Source: an uncultured Micrococcales bacterium
GTDB taxonomy: Bacteria > Actinomycetota > Actinomycetes > S36-B12 > UBA10799
Direction: 5' to 3'
Assembly: GCA_937952095.1 (NCBI GenBank)
Contig: CALFYG010000259.1
Span: 1-16,030, forward strand
DNA: 16,030 bases
The notes under the pieces are model-generated. The model saw only the letters and a program-made list of their open reading frames with translations. It ran no database searches and was not told the DNA's origin. The position numbers and the translations under genes were made by a program. Below are positions 7,099-14,595 of this stretch, one piece after another; within the stretch, counting starts at the first letter, position 1; every line of letters begins with the position of its first letter.

Positions 7099-7151
7099 CA
7101 CCCCAGTCTTACAGCAGCTGCTCGAAGCGTGACTGTGGGTTGTGCACAGAC

Positions 7152-8504
7152 TCAGGACTGCCCGGCGTCGACCAGTGCGGCACCGAGGTCGGCAGGCACC
7201 TTGGCCTGGACATGGGTCCCCTCGGCAACGTGTTCGATCGTCACGTCCGTGCCAACCGAGTAGACACGCGACACTAGATCACCACGTTCGAACGGCACCA
7301 CCACGTCCACGGACATCCGCGGGTCGGGCAGCCGCTCGTCCAGACGTGCCATGAGCGCGTCGATCCCTTGACCGGTGAGCGCGGACACCTCCAAGGAGTC
7401 CGGGATCTCCCGCCTGATCTGTGCCAGCGTGTCTTGATCGGCCACATCGGCCTTGTTGACAACGACAAGTTCGGCGCCGTGAGGATCGCTGTCGCGCATG
7501 GCATCGCGCACCGCCTGCAATTGGCCGAAGGGATCGGGGTCGGTGCCATCGATCACGATCAGCAGCAGATCCCCCGCCGCGACCTCTTCCAGAGTCGACT
7601 TGAACGCTTCCACCAGTGCGTGGGGAAGATGCCTGACGAAGCCCACGGTGTCGGTGATGGTGAAGTGGCGGCCTGACGGTGTACGCCCCCTGCGCACGGT
7701 CGGGTCCAGCGTCGCGAACAGCGCATCGTCGACCAGCAGGCCCGCGCCTGTCAGTCGATTCAGCAGACTGGACTTCCCGGCGTTGGTGTACCCGGCGAGC
7801 ACGACCGACGGTTCATCGGATCTGCGCCGACGGGCCGCCTTGCTCTCCCGCACCCGATCGAGGTCGCGCAGTTGCCGTCGCAACCGGGTCATCTGGGCCC
7901 GGATGCGTCGCCGGTCGATCTCGATCTTGGTCTCACCAGGTCCACCCCGGACGCCGATCCCGCCGACCTGCTGGCTCAGCGCCTCACCCCAGCCGCGCAG
8001 CCGCGGCAACATGTACTCCATCTGCGCGAGGGCCACCTGGGCCTTGCCCTCTTTGCTGCGCGCATGCTGGGCAAAGATGTCGAGGATCAACCAGGTCCGG
8101 TCGACGACCTTGACGCCTACGACCGCCTCGAGTTTGCGCAACTGGCCCGGAGTGAGCTCGCCGTCGCAGATCAGGGTGTCCGCGCCGGTCGCCCGCACGA
8201 TGTCTCGCAGTTCCTTGGCCTTGCCCGATCCCACGTACGTGGCCGGGTCCGGCACGGAGCGACGCTGGGTGACGCCCTCGAGGACGACCGACCCCGCCGT
8301 CTCCGCGAGGCGTGCCAACTCCGCCAGGGATCGGTCGGCGTCCTCCACGCTGCCGTGCGTCCACACCCCGACGAGCACGACGCGCTCCAAGCGGACCTGG
8401 CGGTACTCGACCTCAGTGATGTCCTCGAGCTCCGTGGACAGTCCCGGAACACGTCGAAGCGCATCGCGATCGGCGAGTTGTTCCTCGATGCGGATATCAC
8501 TCAC
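7152..8504 (-). CDS. hflX: Ribosome-associated GTPase HflX
   Basis: HflX binds the 50S subunit and, in well-studied bacteria, splits stalled or stressed ribosomes using GTP. The protein is 450 residues. The N-terminal HflX domain runs to about 170, with TYVGSGKAKEL at 89-99 and DRTWLILDIFAQHA at 135-148. A glycine-rich GGIGVRGGPGETKIE segment and a coiled Arg-rich linker (about 196-228) follow. The GTPase domain has G1 GYTNAGKS (238-245), G3 DTVG (285-288), G4 NKAD (350-353) and G5 SAL (374-376). The GTG start at 8504 overlaps the dapF stop (GTGA), so it is probably read by reinitiation as the last gene of miaA-dapF-hflX. Only about 50 bases separate its stop from the DinG-like gene, and no strong terminator is visible there. 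Confidence 0.97.
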   Translation of the reverse strand: MSDIRIEEQLADRDALRRVPGLSTELEDITEVEYRQVRLERVVLVGVWTHGSVEDADRSLAELARLAETAGSVVLEGVTQRRSVPDPATYVGSGKAKELRDIVRATGADTLICDGELTPGQLRKLEAVVGVKVVDRTWLILDIFAQHARSKEGKAQVALAQMEYMLPRLRGWGEALSQQVGGIGVRGGPGETKIEIDRRRIRAQMTRLRRQLRDLDRVRESKAARRRRSDEPSVVLAGYTNAGKSSLLNRLTGAGLLVDDALFATLDPTVRRGRTPSGRHFTITDTVGFVRHLPHALVEAFKSTLEEVAAGDLLLIVIDGTDPDPFGQLQAVRDAMRDSDPHGAELVVVNKADVADQDTLAQIRREIPDSLEVSALTGQGIDALMARLDERLPDPRMSVDVVVPFERGDLVSRVYSVGTDVTIEHVAEGTHVQAKVPADLGAALVDAGQS

Positions 8505-9310
8505 AAGAACATCCCCGACAGACTCTCGGACAACGTGCCGTCGGCCACAAGGACCGCCGGACCTGTCAGCACCAGGGAACCCGACGACGTGCGCGTCACA
8601 GTGAGGCTGCCACCCGGAACATCCACCCGCACGTCGGCCTCACCCTCGATTCCTGCAGCGGCCAGGACCCGATCAGCCACGGCACAGATCCCCGTCCCGC
8701 AACTGAGCGTCTCCCCCACACCGCGTTCGTGCACCCGCATGCGCACGTGGCGGCCCGGTTCGATCACGGACACGAACTCCACGTTCTGACCCTCGGGGAA
8801 GGCCGTCGATCGGACGACGGGGGCCTCGGTCAGCGCGATCTCCAGATCGTCAACGAACACCACCGCGTGGGGGTTCGGAATGAACACCGCCTCTCCTGCC
8901 CAGCGGCGCTCGCCCACCTCGACGAGGACCTCATCCGGCCGACTCTCCGGCACCCCCATGTCGACGGAGATCTGATCGGCCACCACCACCTGTCGTAGCC
9001 CACCACGGGTGGCGATGACGAACTCGTCGGCCGTCACCAACCCCTCGGACTGCAGGAACATCGCGAAGACCCGGGCACCGTTGCCACACATCTCACCGAT
9101 CGATCCGTCGGCGTTGTGGTAGTCCATGAACCACAGGTCGCCGTCCGGTACCACCCGGATCAGCCCGTCGCCGCCCATCCCGAAGCGTCGATCGCACACC
9201 GCCCGCACCGCCTCCGGGGTGACCGTCAACTCGGCGCGCGGGTCAGGCAGCAGCACGAAGTCGTTTCCTGTGCCGTGGCCCTTCGTGAAGGCGAGGCGTC
9301 TCGAACTCAT
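8501..9310 (-). CDS. dapF: Diaminopimelate epimerase
   Basis: DapF converts LL-diaminopimelate to the meso form, the lysine precursor and cross-linking residue of many peptidoglycans. From the ATG at 9310 the protein has 269 residues, the usual size, beginning MSSRRLAFTKGHGTGNDF. The two catalytic cysteines are present: Cys75 in GEMCGNGAR and Cys204 in ETLSCGTGICA. FIPNPHAV (143-150) and ERGVGET (195-201) are further family landmarks. The frame is open 26 codons further upstream, but that extension lies inside miaA and does not look like family sequence. The start overlaps the miaA stop as ATGA, and the stop overlaps the hflX start as GTGA. Expression is therefore probably coupled across all three genes. 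Confidence 0.97.
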   Translation of the reverse strand: MSSRRLAFTKGHGTGNDFVLLPDPRAELTVTPEAVRAVCDRRFGMGGDGLIRVVPDGDLWFMDYHNADGSIGEMCGNGARVFAMFLQSEGLVTADEFVIATRGGLRQVVVADQISVDMGVPESRPDEVLVEVGERRWAGEAVFIPNPHAVVFVDDLEIALTEAPVVRSTAFPEGQNVEFVSVIEPGRHVRMRVHERGVGETLSCGTGICAVADRVLAAAGIEGEADVRVDVPGGSLTVTRTSSGSLVLTGPAVLVADGTLSESLSGMFL

Positions 9311-10206
9311 ATCTCTAGAGTGCCAAGGATCTGCTCGACCTGCGACGAGGATTGCAGCCAGTGAACACGCGGGTCGCGCCGGAACCATGCGCGTTGCCTG
9401 CGAGCCAGGCGGCGGGTCGCCACCACAGTCGGCTCGCGTGCAGTGTCCGGGTCATCACCGGCTTCGAGCGCGTCGAGGATCTGCCGGTAGCCCACCGCCC
9501 GGGAAGCGGTGCGCGCCCGGGTGAGCCTTTCACGCAGCGACTCCACCTCCCCGACGAATCCGTCGCGCCACATGAGGTCGACCCTCGCCGCGATGGCTCG
9601 ATCCACCGCCTCCTGTCCGGGATCCCACCCGATACGGACCGAGCGCGTCCACGGCTGCGCCGGACCAAGGGTGGCGACGAAGGACGCGCCAGTGATCTCG
9701 TTCACCTCCAGCGCGCGCACGATGCGGCGGCCGTTGCTGGGCAGAATCGCCTCCGCCGCGGCGGGATCGATGGCGGCGAGGCGGCCATGCAGCACCTCGG
9801 GGCCGACCTGGGCCAACTCGCCTTCGAGCCGCTGCCTGACCGAAGGGTCGGTACCGGGAAAGCGTAGGTCGTCGAGCACGGCCTGCACATAAAGGCCGGA
9901 GCCACCTACGAGCAGCGGTGTGCGGCCCCGCGAGCGGACAGCCTCGATGGCCGCGCGCGCCTGGTCGCGATATCCCACCACCTCCACCGACTCTTCGACG
10001 TCATGGGTGTCGATGAGGTGGTGTACAACCATCCGCCGATCAGCCAAAGACGGCTTTGCCGTGCCGATGTCCATGCCCCGATACAGGCAGAAGGCATCGG
10101 CATTGACGACCTCGGCCCCGAGGCGCTGCGCGATCGACATCGCCAACGCGGACTTCCCGGACGCGGTCGGGCCGACGATGGCGACCACGGGCGCAGCGTT
10201 CGACAC
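9307..10206 (-). CDS. miaA: tRNA dimethylallyltransferase MiaA
   Basis: MiaA adds a dimethylallyl group to N6 of A37 in tRNAs that read UNN codons, the substrate later thiomethylated by MiaB. The protein is 299 residues with a P-loop GPTASGKS at 12-19 and NAD37 followed by LYRGMDIGTAKP. The substrate motif GGSGLYVQAVLDD and the DPAAAEAILPSNGRRIVRAL segment are present, as is a C-terminal TRRLARRQRAWFRRD. Residues 38-40 read AFC where I recall AMQ in M. tuberculosis MiaA. The start is a GTG at 10206 with GGGAGGA at 10217-10223, about 11 bases away, which is rather far. It heads the miaA-dapF-hflX operon. Its promoter must lie within the divergent small gene that starts 29 bases away. Confidence 0.96.
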   Translation of the reverse strand: MSNAAPVVAIVGPTASGKSALAMSIAQRLGAEVVNADAFCLYRGMDIGTAKPSLADRRMVVHHLIDTHDVEESVEVVGYRDQARAAIEAVRSRGRTPLLVGGSGLYVQAVLDDLRFPGTDPSVRQRLEGELAQVGPEVLHGRLAAIDPAAAEAILPSNGRRIVRALEVNEITGASFVATLGPAQPWTRSVRIGWDPGQEAVDRAIAARVDLMWRDGFVGEVESLRERLTRARTASRAVGYRQILDALEAGDDPDTAREPTVVATRRLARRQRAWFRRDPRVHWLQSSSQVEQILGTLEI

Positions 10207-10229
10207 TCTTCGATTGTCCTCCCTAGGCT
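10200..10229 (+). promoter_or_regulatory. Candidate promoter of the small plus-strand gene, possibly leaderless
   Basis: TCGACA (10200-10205) and TAGGCT (10224-10229) are separated by 18 bases. TAGGCT fits TAnnnT and ends 6 bases before the ATG at 10236, the distance at which transcription would begin on the start codon itself. No Shine-Dalgarno is visible, which agrees. The -35 lies over the miaA start region. Confidence 0.45.
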
Positions 10230-10235
10230 TGCGGC

Positions 10236-10535
10236 ATGAGCACGTTCGACGACATGAAGAAGAAGGCCGACGAGGTGGTGGACAAAGCCAAGACCACCGT
10301 CAACGACCTTGCCGACCGCCACGGAGACAAGATCGCCGGCACCGTCGACAAGATCACGGACTCAGTCGACGAGAAGACCCGGGGCAGCGCCTCGGCCGTG
10401 ACAGCCACTGTGGATGAGGCCGTGGCCGGCGCTGTGTCAGTGGCACAGAACACGACGCAGACAGTTGCGCAGAAAGCCGCCGAGGCCACCAGCGCAGTCA
10501 AGGATGCGGTGTCCAAGAAGGCGGACGACAACTGA
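10236..10535 (+). CDS. Small Lys/Asp/Ala-rich helical protein resembling the MT0933/Rv0909 'antitoxin' family
   Basis: This 99-residue protein has no signal peptide, membrane segment or cysteine. It is rich in Lys, Asp, Ala, Thr and Val. Repeating segments such as MKKKADEVVDKAKTTV, DKIAGTVDKITDSVDEKT and QKAAEATSAVKDAV predict long amphipathic helices. The DKITDSVDEKTRG part resembles the core of the mycobacterial MT0933/Rv0909-type proteins (Pfam MT0933_antitox), called antitoxins by some databases. Similar low-complexity sequence also occurs in CsbD or LEA-like stress proteins, so the family call is tentative. No toxin-like partner is visible: the next gene, 5 bases downstream, is a LigB-like protein. 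It is divergent from miaA and probably translated from a leaderless mRNA. Confidence 0.75.
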   Translation: MSTFDDMKKKADEVVDKAKTTVNDLADRHGDKIAGTVDKITDSVDEKTRGSASAVTATVDEAVAGAVSVAQNTTQTVAQKAAEATSAVKDAVSKKADDN

Positions 10536-10540
10536 GCCCG

Positions 10541-11167
10541 GTGTCGGTCGCCTTCCTGCCGACCACCCCTCTATTGATCCCGGACATCGCCACCGGAGCC
10601 GCCGGAGAACTCGGTGCGCTGCGCGACGCCGCGACCGCAGCGGTCGAGGATGTCTGCTCGAACGCCACCTCGATCGCTGTTCTCGTTCCCGGTAGCGCCG
10701 ATCACTCCTTGACCACATGGTCGTTGCGTGGCTTCGGTATCGACGTCGGCGACGGGGAACCGACCGCTCTACCGGTGGCCATCGCCGGATGGCTGCTCGA
10801 TGGACGCCCCGCGCACGTTGTGGGGACAGATCTGGCCGCGCGGCGGTTGCGCGAGTACGACGCCGTGCTGGCCATGGGAGACGGCAGTGCAGCGCGCACG
10901 GACAAGGCACCCCTGCATCTGGACCCACTGGCCGCGCCACTGGACGACGCTGCCGTGGCAGCCATCGGGAGTGCCGACCTGGACACCCTTCGAGAGCTCG
11001 ACCTCCCCGCCCATGATGCGGTGGGGGCGACCGGCCCCAGGGTCTGGAAGTCCCTGGCCGGACTCATCGCCGACGTGGAAGCCAGCACGCTGCTGTCAAC
11101 GACCGATCCCTATGGTGTCCTCTACCTCGTGGCTACGTGGCACGCACGCTGGGCAGACCCAACATGA
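10541..11167 (+). CDS. LigB/class III extradiol dioxygenase-like protein of unknown function
   Basis: The 208-residue protein matches what I remember of the actinobacterial family annotated 'class III extradiol dioxygenase subunit B-like', found near miaA/miaB in Streptomyces and Mycobacterium (Rv2728c region). Shared landmarks are an N-terminal PLLIPD segment, AVLAMGDGSAARTDKAP followed by LDPLAAPLDDA, and a C-terminal DPYGVLYLVATWHA. No clear set of metal-binding histidines is visible, so enzyme activity should not be assumed. The GTG start at 10541 comes 5 bases after the stop of the small gene and has no good ribosome site, which suggests coupling. The last 35 bases overlap the end of miaB on the other strand. 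Confidence 0.78.
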   Translation: MSVAFLPTTPLLIPDIATGAAGELGALRDAATAAVEDVCSNATSIAVLVPGSADHSLTTWSLRGFGIDVGDGEPTALPVAIAGWLLDGRPAHVVGTDLAARRLREYDAVLAMGDGSAARTDKAPLHLDPLAAPLDDAAVAAIGSADLDTLRELDLPAHDAVGATGPRVWKSLAGLIADVEASTLLSTTDPYGVLYLVATWHARWADPT

Positions 11168-12557
11168 CGCCCGCCGTGTCAGCCGCTGCGGCCGCCTCGT
11201 GCAGATCACCCGCACGCGTCCGTTCCACTGTGGGCACGCCCGCGTCCGCGACCAGATGGTGCGGTGCGGCATACGTGACCTGAGACGTCACAAGATCCCC
11301 CGGGCGAGCGAGGTCGTCGGTGTCCAGGAAGTGCACGAGCCTGCCGTCTCGCGCGCGGCCGGACTTCCGATGAGTCGCCGCGTCCTTGCGGCCCTCCCCG
11401 ACCGAAACCAGGATCTCCACGTCGCGCCCAACGAACCTCTTGTTCTCCTCCCAGGAGATCTCCTCCACGAGACCGACGAGCCGTTCGTACCTCTCCTGCA
11501 CCACATCGGCGGGCACCTGGTCGGGGTAGTCGGCAGCGGGTGTTCCCGGTCGCGGGGAGTACTGGAAGGTGAACGCCCCGGCGAACCGGGAGGCGCGCAC
11601 CACGTCGAGAGTCGCCTGGAAGTCGGCCTCGGTCTCCCCCGGGAAACCCACGATGATGTCCGTCGTGATGGCCGCCTCCGGCATCACGGCCCGCACCCGG
11701 TCCAGGATTCCCAAGAATCGATCGGCGCGGTAACTGCGTCGCATTCGACGGAGCACACCATCGCTTCCTGATTGCAGTGGCATGTGCAACTGCGGCATGA
11801 CATTGGGGGTCTGTGCCATGGCATCGATGACGTCGTCGGTGAAGTCCCGCGGATGGGGGCTCGTGAAGCGCACGCGGCGCAACCCCGGAACAAGCCCGCA
11901 TGCCCGTAGCAGATCTGCGAATCCATGGGCGCCGCCATACCTGTAGGCGTTGACGTTCTGGCCGAGCAGAGTGATCTCGAGAACGCCGTCGGCGGCCAAG
12001 GCCGACACTTCCGCCAGGATGTCCTCGGGCGAGCGATCCTCCTCCTTGCCCCGCAGCGACGGCACGATGCAGAACGTGCAGGTGTTGTTGCAGCCGACCG
12101 AGATCGCCACCCACCCGCTGTACGCCGACTCCCGCCGGGTCGGGAGGTTGGAGGGGAATGCCGCCAGCTGCTCGAGGATCTCGACCTGTGCCTCGTTGCG
12201 GACACGGGCACGTTCAAGAAGGTCCGGCAATGCACCGAGGTTGTGGGTCCCGAACACGACGTCCACCCACGGCGCCTTGTCAACGATGGTCGAACGGTCC
12301 TTCTGCGCCAGACACCCTCCGACGGCGATCTGCAGGTCGGGGTTCGCCACCTTCAACGGGCGCAGATGGCCAAGGTTGCCGTACAGGCGGTTGTCGGCGT
12401 TCTCGCGCACCGCGCACGTGTTGAACACGATGAGGTCGGGGGTCTCATCAGACGGCGCCCGGACATACCCCGCCTCTTCGAGCAGCCCGCTGAGGCGTTC
12501 GGAGTCGTGGACGTTCATCTGGCACCCGTAGGTGCGCACTTCATAGGTGCGAGACAT
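11133..12557 (-). CDS. miaB: tRNA-2-methylthio-N6-dimethylallyladenosine synthase MiaB
   Basis: MiaB is a radical-SAM methylthiotransferase that adds a methylthio group to C2 of i6A37 in tRNA, the step after MiaA. The protein is 474 residues. Cys12 (YGCQMN), Cys48 (NTCAVRE) and Cys82 (GGCLAQ) bind the auxiliary cluster in the N-terminal domain. Cys156, Cys160 and Cys163 (CNNTCTFC) bind the radical-SAM cluster. DIIVGFPGETEADF and MPLQSGSD are further family motifs. A TRAM-like domain lies at about 375-440. The final 30 residues or so are Ala-rich and look dispensable. The ATG at 12557 follows recX by 26 bases. TACCCT nine bases upstream could be a -10 for a private, nearly leaderless transcript. 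Its 3' end overlaps the convergent plus-strand gene. Confidence 0.97.
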   Translation of the reverse strand: MSRTYEVRTYGCQMNVHDSERLSGLLEEAGYVRAPSDETPDLIVFNTCAVRENADNRLYGNLGHLRPLKVANPDLQIAVGGCLAQKDRSTIVDKAPWVDVVFGTHNLGALPDLLERARVRNEAQVEILEQLAAFPSNLPTRRESAYSGWVAISVGCNNTCTFCIVPSLRGKEEDRSPEDILAEVSALAADGVLEITLLGQNVNAYRYGGAHGFADLLRACGLVPGLRRVRFTSPHPRDFTDDVIDAMAQTPNVMPQLHMPLQSGSDGVLRRMRRSYRADRFLGILDRVRAVMPEAAITTDIIVGFPGETEADFQATLDVVRASRFAGAFTFQYSPRPGTPAADYPDQVPADVVQERYERLVGLVEEISWEENKRFVGRDVEILVSVGEGRKDAATHRKSGRARDGRLVHFLDTDDLARPGDLVTSQVTYAAPHHLVADAGVPTVERTRAGDLHEAAAAADTAGVMLGLPSVRAT

Positions 12558-12583
12558 GGTGCTACCAGGGTACGCAGCCGCGA

Positions 12584-13081
12584 TCAGCCGGCTTCATCAG
12601 CGCTGGTGACCTCCTCGACCGCGGCAGCAATCGCCTGTCGCGCCGCGTCCAGACCGTGCCCGCGGCGCATGAGAAAACTCACGAGCCGGCGCTCATCCTT
12701 GACATCGAGCGGCAACTGGCAGCGCGCCACCCGACCGCGCACCTGGTCGACAGCGGCCGACATGGTGTCCTCCGGATCCACCTGCGACAACATCTCGTCG
12801 ATGATCTGGTCCGGCACCTTGCGGGAACGCAGCTCCCGGCGCAGTGAAGCCACCCCGAGTCCGCGGGTTCTGATCCGCGACTCGATCCATAACCTCGCAT
12901 ACGCCCGATCGTCGAGCAGCCCGACCTCCACGAAACGCACGATCAACTCGTCAGCAATATCTGACGGGATCCCCCGCGCGCACAAGGTGTCGTGGAGTTC
13001 GCGCTCAGTGCGCGGCCTCGTCTCCAACTGACGCAGGGCGATGAGCCGCCCCACCTCGCGTGGATCAGACTGTTCGGTCAC
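12584..13081 (-). CDS. recX: Recombination regulatory protein RecX
   Basis: RecX binds RecA filaments and limits their growth and activity. The 165-residue protein shows the family's three-helix repeats: EVGRLIALRQLETRPRTEREL, then DELIVRFVEVGLLDDRAYARLWI, then LGVASLRRELRSRKVPDQII, with a C-terminal RRLVSFLMRRGHGLDAARQAI. Length is normal for Actinobacteria. The GTG start at 13081 overlaps the recA stop as GTGA, the classic recA-recX coupling, so RecX output should follow the SOS-controlled recA promoter. An in-frame stop at 12584 precedes miaB by 26 bases. Confidence 0.93.
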   Translation of the reverse strand: MTEQSDPREVGRLIALRQLETRPRTERELHDTLCARGIPSDIADELIVRFVEVGLLDDRAYARLWIESRIRTRGLGVASLRRELRSRKVPDQIIDEMLSQVDPEDTMSAAVDQVRGRVARCQLPLDVKDERRLVSFLMRRGHGLDAARQAIAAAVEEVTSADEAG

Positions 13082-14169
13082 AGATCCAGTGGACCGGGTT
13101 CGGGCACCGCACCGGTCAGATCGACCAACTCCTCATCGGCGGGCAGGTCGAGCCGGGCTCCGATACCCAACTTGTCCTTCAGTCGCTTCTCCAACTCGTC
13201 GGTGAGGTCAGGGTTGTCCCGCAGGAACGCGCGAGCGTTCTCTTTGCCCTGCCCGAGTTGATCGCCCTCGTAGGTGTACCAGGCCCCCGACTTACGAACC
13301 AGACCCTCCTCGACGCCGAGGTCGATCAGGCCACCTTCGCGCGAGATGCCGATGCCGTACAGGATGTCGAATTCGGCCTGCTTGAACGGAGGGGCGACCT
13401 TGTTCTTCACGACCTTCACCCGCGTCCGGTTACCAACAGGCTCCGTCCCGTCCTTCAACGTCTCGATCCGGCGCACATCAAGCCGCACCGACGAGTAGAA
13501 CTTCAGCGCACGGCCACCGGTCGTGGTCTCCGGCGAGCCGAACATGACGCCGATCTTCTCGCGCAACTGGTTGATGAAGATCGCTGTCGTTCCGGTGCCC
13601 TTGAGCGCCCCGGTCATCTTGCGCAGCGCCTGGCTCATCAGCCGGGCCTGTAGTCCGACGTGGCTGTCGCCCATCTCGCCCTCGATCTCCGCACGGGGCA
13701 CCAAGGCGGCGACCGAGTCGATCACGATGATGTCGATGGCGCTCGAGCGCACGAGCATGTCGGCGATCTCCAGGGCCTGTTCACCGGTGTCCGGCTGACT
13801 CACGAGCAGGGCGTCGATGTCGACCCCGAGTTTGGCGGCATATTCCGGGTCGAGTGCATGCTCTGCGTCGATGAACGCGGCGATGCCGCCGGCCTTCTGC
13901 GCATTGGCGATCGCGTGCAACGCCACGGTCGTCTTACCGCTGGATTCCGGGCCATAGATCTCCACGACCCGACCGCGCGGCAGCCCGCCGATACCGAGGG
14001 CGAGGTCGAGGGTGATGGAGCCGGTGGGGATCACCTCGATCGGCGCGCGTCCCTCGTCACCGAGACGCATCACCGATCCTTTGCCGAATTGCTTGTCGAT
14101 CTGCGCGAGCGCCTGCTCGAGCGCCTTCTCGCGCTCCGGGGCGACGTTCCTGCCTTTGTCCTGAGCCAT
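13078..14169 (-). CDS. recA: Recombinase RecA
   Basis: RecA forms filaments on single-stranded DNA, drives strand exchange and triggers LexA self-cleavage. The protein is 363 residues. Walker A is GPESSGKT (73-80), Walker B is IIVIDSVAAL, L1 is EIEGEMGDSHVG and L2 is FINQLREKIGVMFGSPET with TTGGRALKFY after it. The C-terminal domain ends in an acidic, Pro-rich tail (ELVDLTGAVPEPGPLDL). It is full length and has no intein, unlike M. tuberculosis recA. The ATG at 14169 is preceded by GGAAGGAA. A perfect LexA box at 14281-14292 lies next to a candidate -10. It is first in the recA-recX unit. Confidence 0.99.
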   Translation of the reverse strand: MAQDKGRNVAPEREKALEQALAQIDKQFGKGSVMRLGDEGRAPIEVIPTGSITLDLALGIGGLPRGRVVEIYGPESSGKTTVALHAIANAQKAGGIAAFIDAEHALDPEYAAKLGVDIDALLVSQPDTGEQALEIADMLVRSSAIDIIVIDSVAALVPRAEIEGEMGDSHVGLQARLMSQALRKMTGALKGTGTTAIFINQLREKIGVMFGSPETTTGGRALKFYSSVRLDVRRIETLKDGTEPVGNRTRVKVVKNKVAPPFKQAEFDILYGIGISREGGLIDLGVEEGLVRKSGAWYTYEGDQLGQGKENARAFLRDNPDLTDELEKRLKDKLGIGARLDLPADEELVDLTGAVPEPGPLDL

Positions 14170-14264
14170 CTCGGTGGTTCCTTCCGCTGCGTGCCGCTGT
14201 TGCGTGGGCTACGTCTGCGACGCTACCCAGGCGGTGCGACATTCTGGGCCAGCCGCGCCCGACC

Positions 14265-14273
14265 TGTGGACAA
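14265..14273 (-). promoter_or_regulatory. DnaA-box-like site at the recA promoter
   Basis: The minus strand reads TTGTCCACA, an exact match to the preferred actinobacterial DnaA box. It abuts the candidate recA -10 (14273-14278), sharing one base, and would cover the transcription start. A single 9-mer can occur by chance, so binding is unproven. Confidence 0.4.
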
Positions 14274-14278
14274 CACTA
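14273..14278 (-). promoter_or_regulatory. Candidate recA -10 element
   Basis: TAGTGT on the minus strand fits TAnnnT and lies 2 bases downstream of the LexA box. A good -35 is not obvious: the bases 17-18 upstream (CCACAT/CCCACA) fit poorly. The leader to the recA ATG would be about 100 bases. Confidence 0.4.
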
Positions 14279-14280
14279 AC

Positions 14281-14292
14281 GAACGTCTGTTC
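14281..14292. promoter_or_regulatory. LexA box (SOS box) of recA
   Basis: GAAC-GTCT-GTTC has perfect half-sites, flanked by GA on the right as in the longer TCGAAC-N4-GTTCGA consensus. It lies between the DUF3046 stop and recA, adjacent to the candidate -10, and so places recA-recX under LexA. Confidence 0.85.
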
Positions 14293-14315
14293 GACATGTG
14301 GGAACGACACGCCCA

Positions 14316-14510
14316 TCACCGATATGTCGGCGGAAGCCCCAGATTGGCCACGACCGCCCGCCAGACCGCCTTGGCGTCCTCGCCGTCGCGCAGCGCCTGC
14401 TGCACCGTGCGACCCCCGAGTTCGGACAGGACGTGATCGTGTGCCCATGATGCGTAGTAGCCCGCACCCAGAACTTGCTCCATCCGGGCCCAGAACTCCG
14501 TGAGTCGCAC
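14316..14510 (-). CDS. DUF3046 family small protein
   Basis: This 64-residue protein starts MRLTEFWARMEQVLGAGYY, continues WAHDHVLSELGGRTVQQAL and ends AVVANLGLPPTYR. I recognise it as DUF3046, a small actinobacterial family usually found immediately upstream of recA. No function is known to me. It is rich in Trp and predicted helical, with no signal peptide or membrane helix. The start is a GTG at 14510 without a Shine-Dalgarno. CAGACT ends 6 bases before it and could be the -10 of a leaderless transcript. The stop lies 24 bases before the recA LexA box. Confidence 0.9.
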   Translation of the reverse strand: MRLTEFWARMEQVLGAGYYASWAHDHVLSELGGRTVQQALRDGEDAKAVWRAVVANLGLPPTYR

Positions 14511-14595
14511 CGGGCCAGTCTGTCAGTGGGATCCGCGCCGCACGTCGGGCTCCACCGGCTTGCCCATGGCTCGAGAGCGATGACGTGACACGGGG

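Noticed and set aside
7099..7151. Terminator between hflX and the DinG-like gene
   Set aside because: Short dyads (CTGTG/CACAG and AGCAGCTGCT) are present, but there is no stable stem followed by a T run on the minus strand.
5542..7263. Plus-strand open frame of 573 codons
   Set aside because: It is antisense to the DinG-like helicase and rich in Arg, His and Gly without any recognisable motif, so it is a shadow frame.
7498..8604. Plus-strand open frame of 368 codons
   Set aside because: It is antisense to hflX and the end of dapF, with biased Ser/Arg composition and no domain.
10236..11167. Toxin-antitoxin module
   Set aside because: The downstream protein resembles LigB-like dioxygenase folds and not any toxin family I know. 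The 'antitoxin' label of the small protein's family is not evidence by itself.
13078..14169. Intein in recA
   Set aside because: The protein is a continuous 363-residue RecA with intact Walker A and L2 regions.
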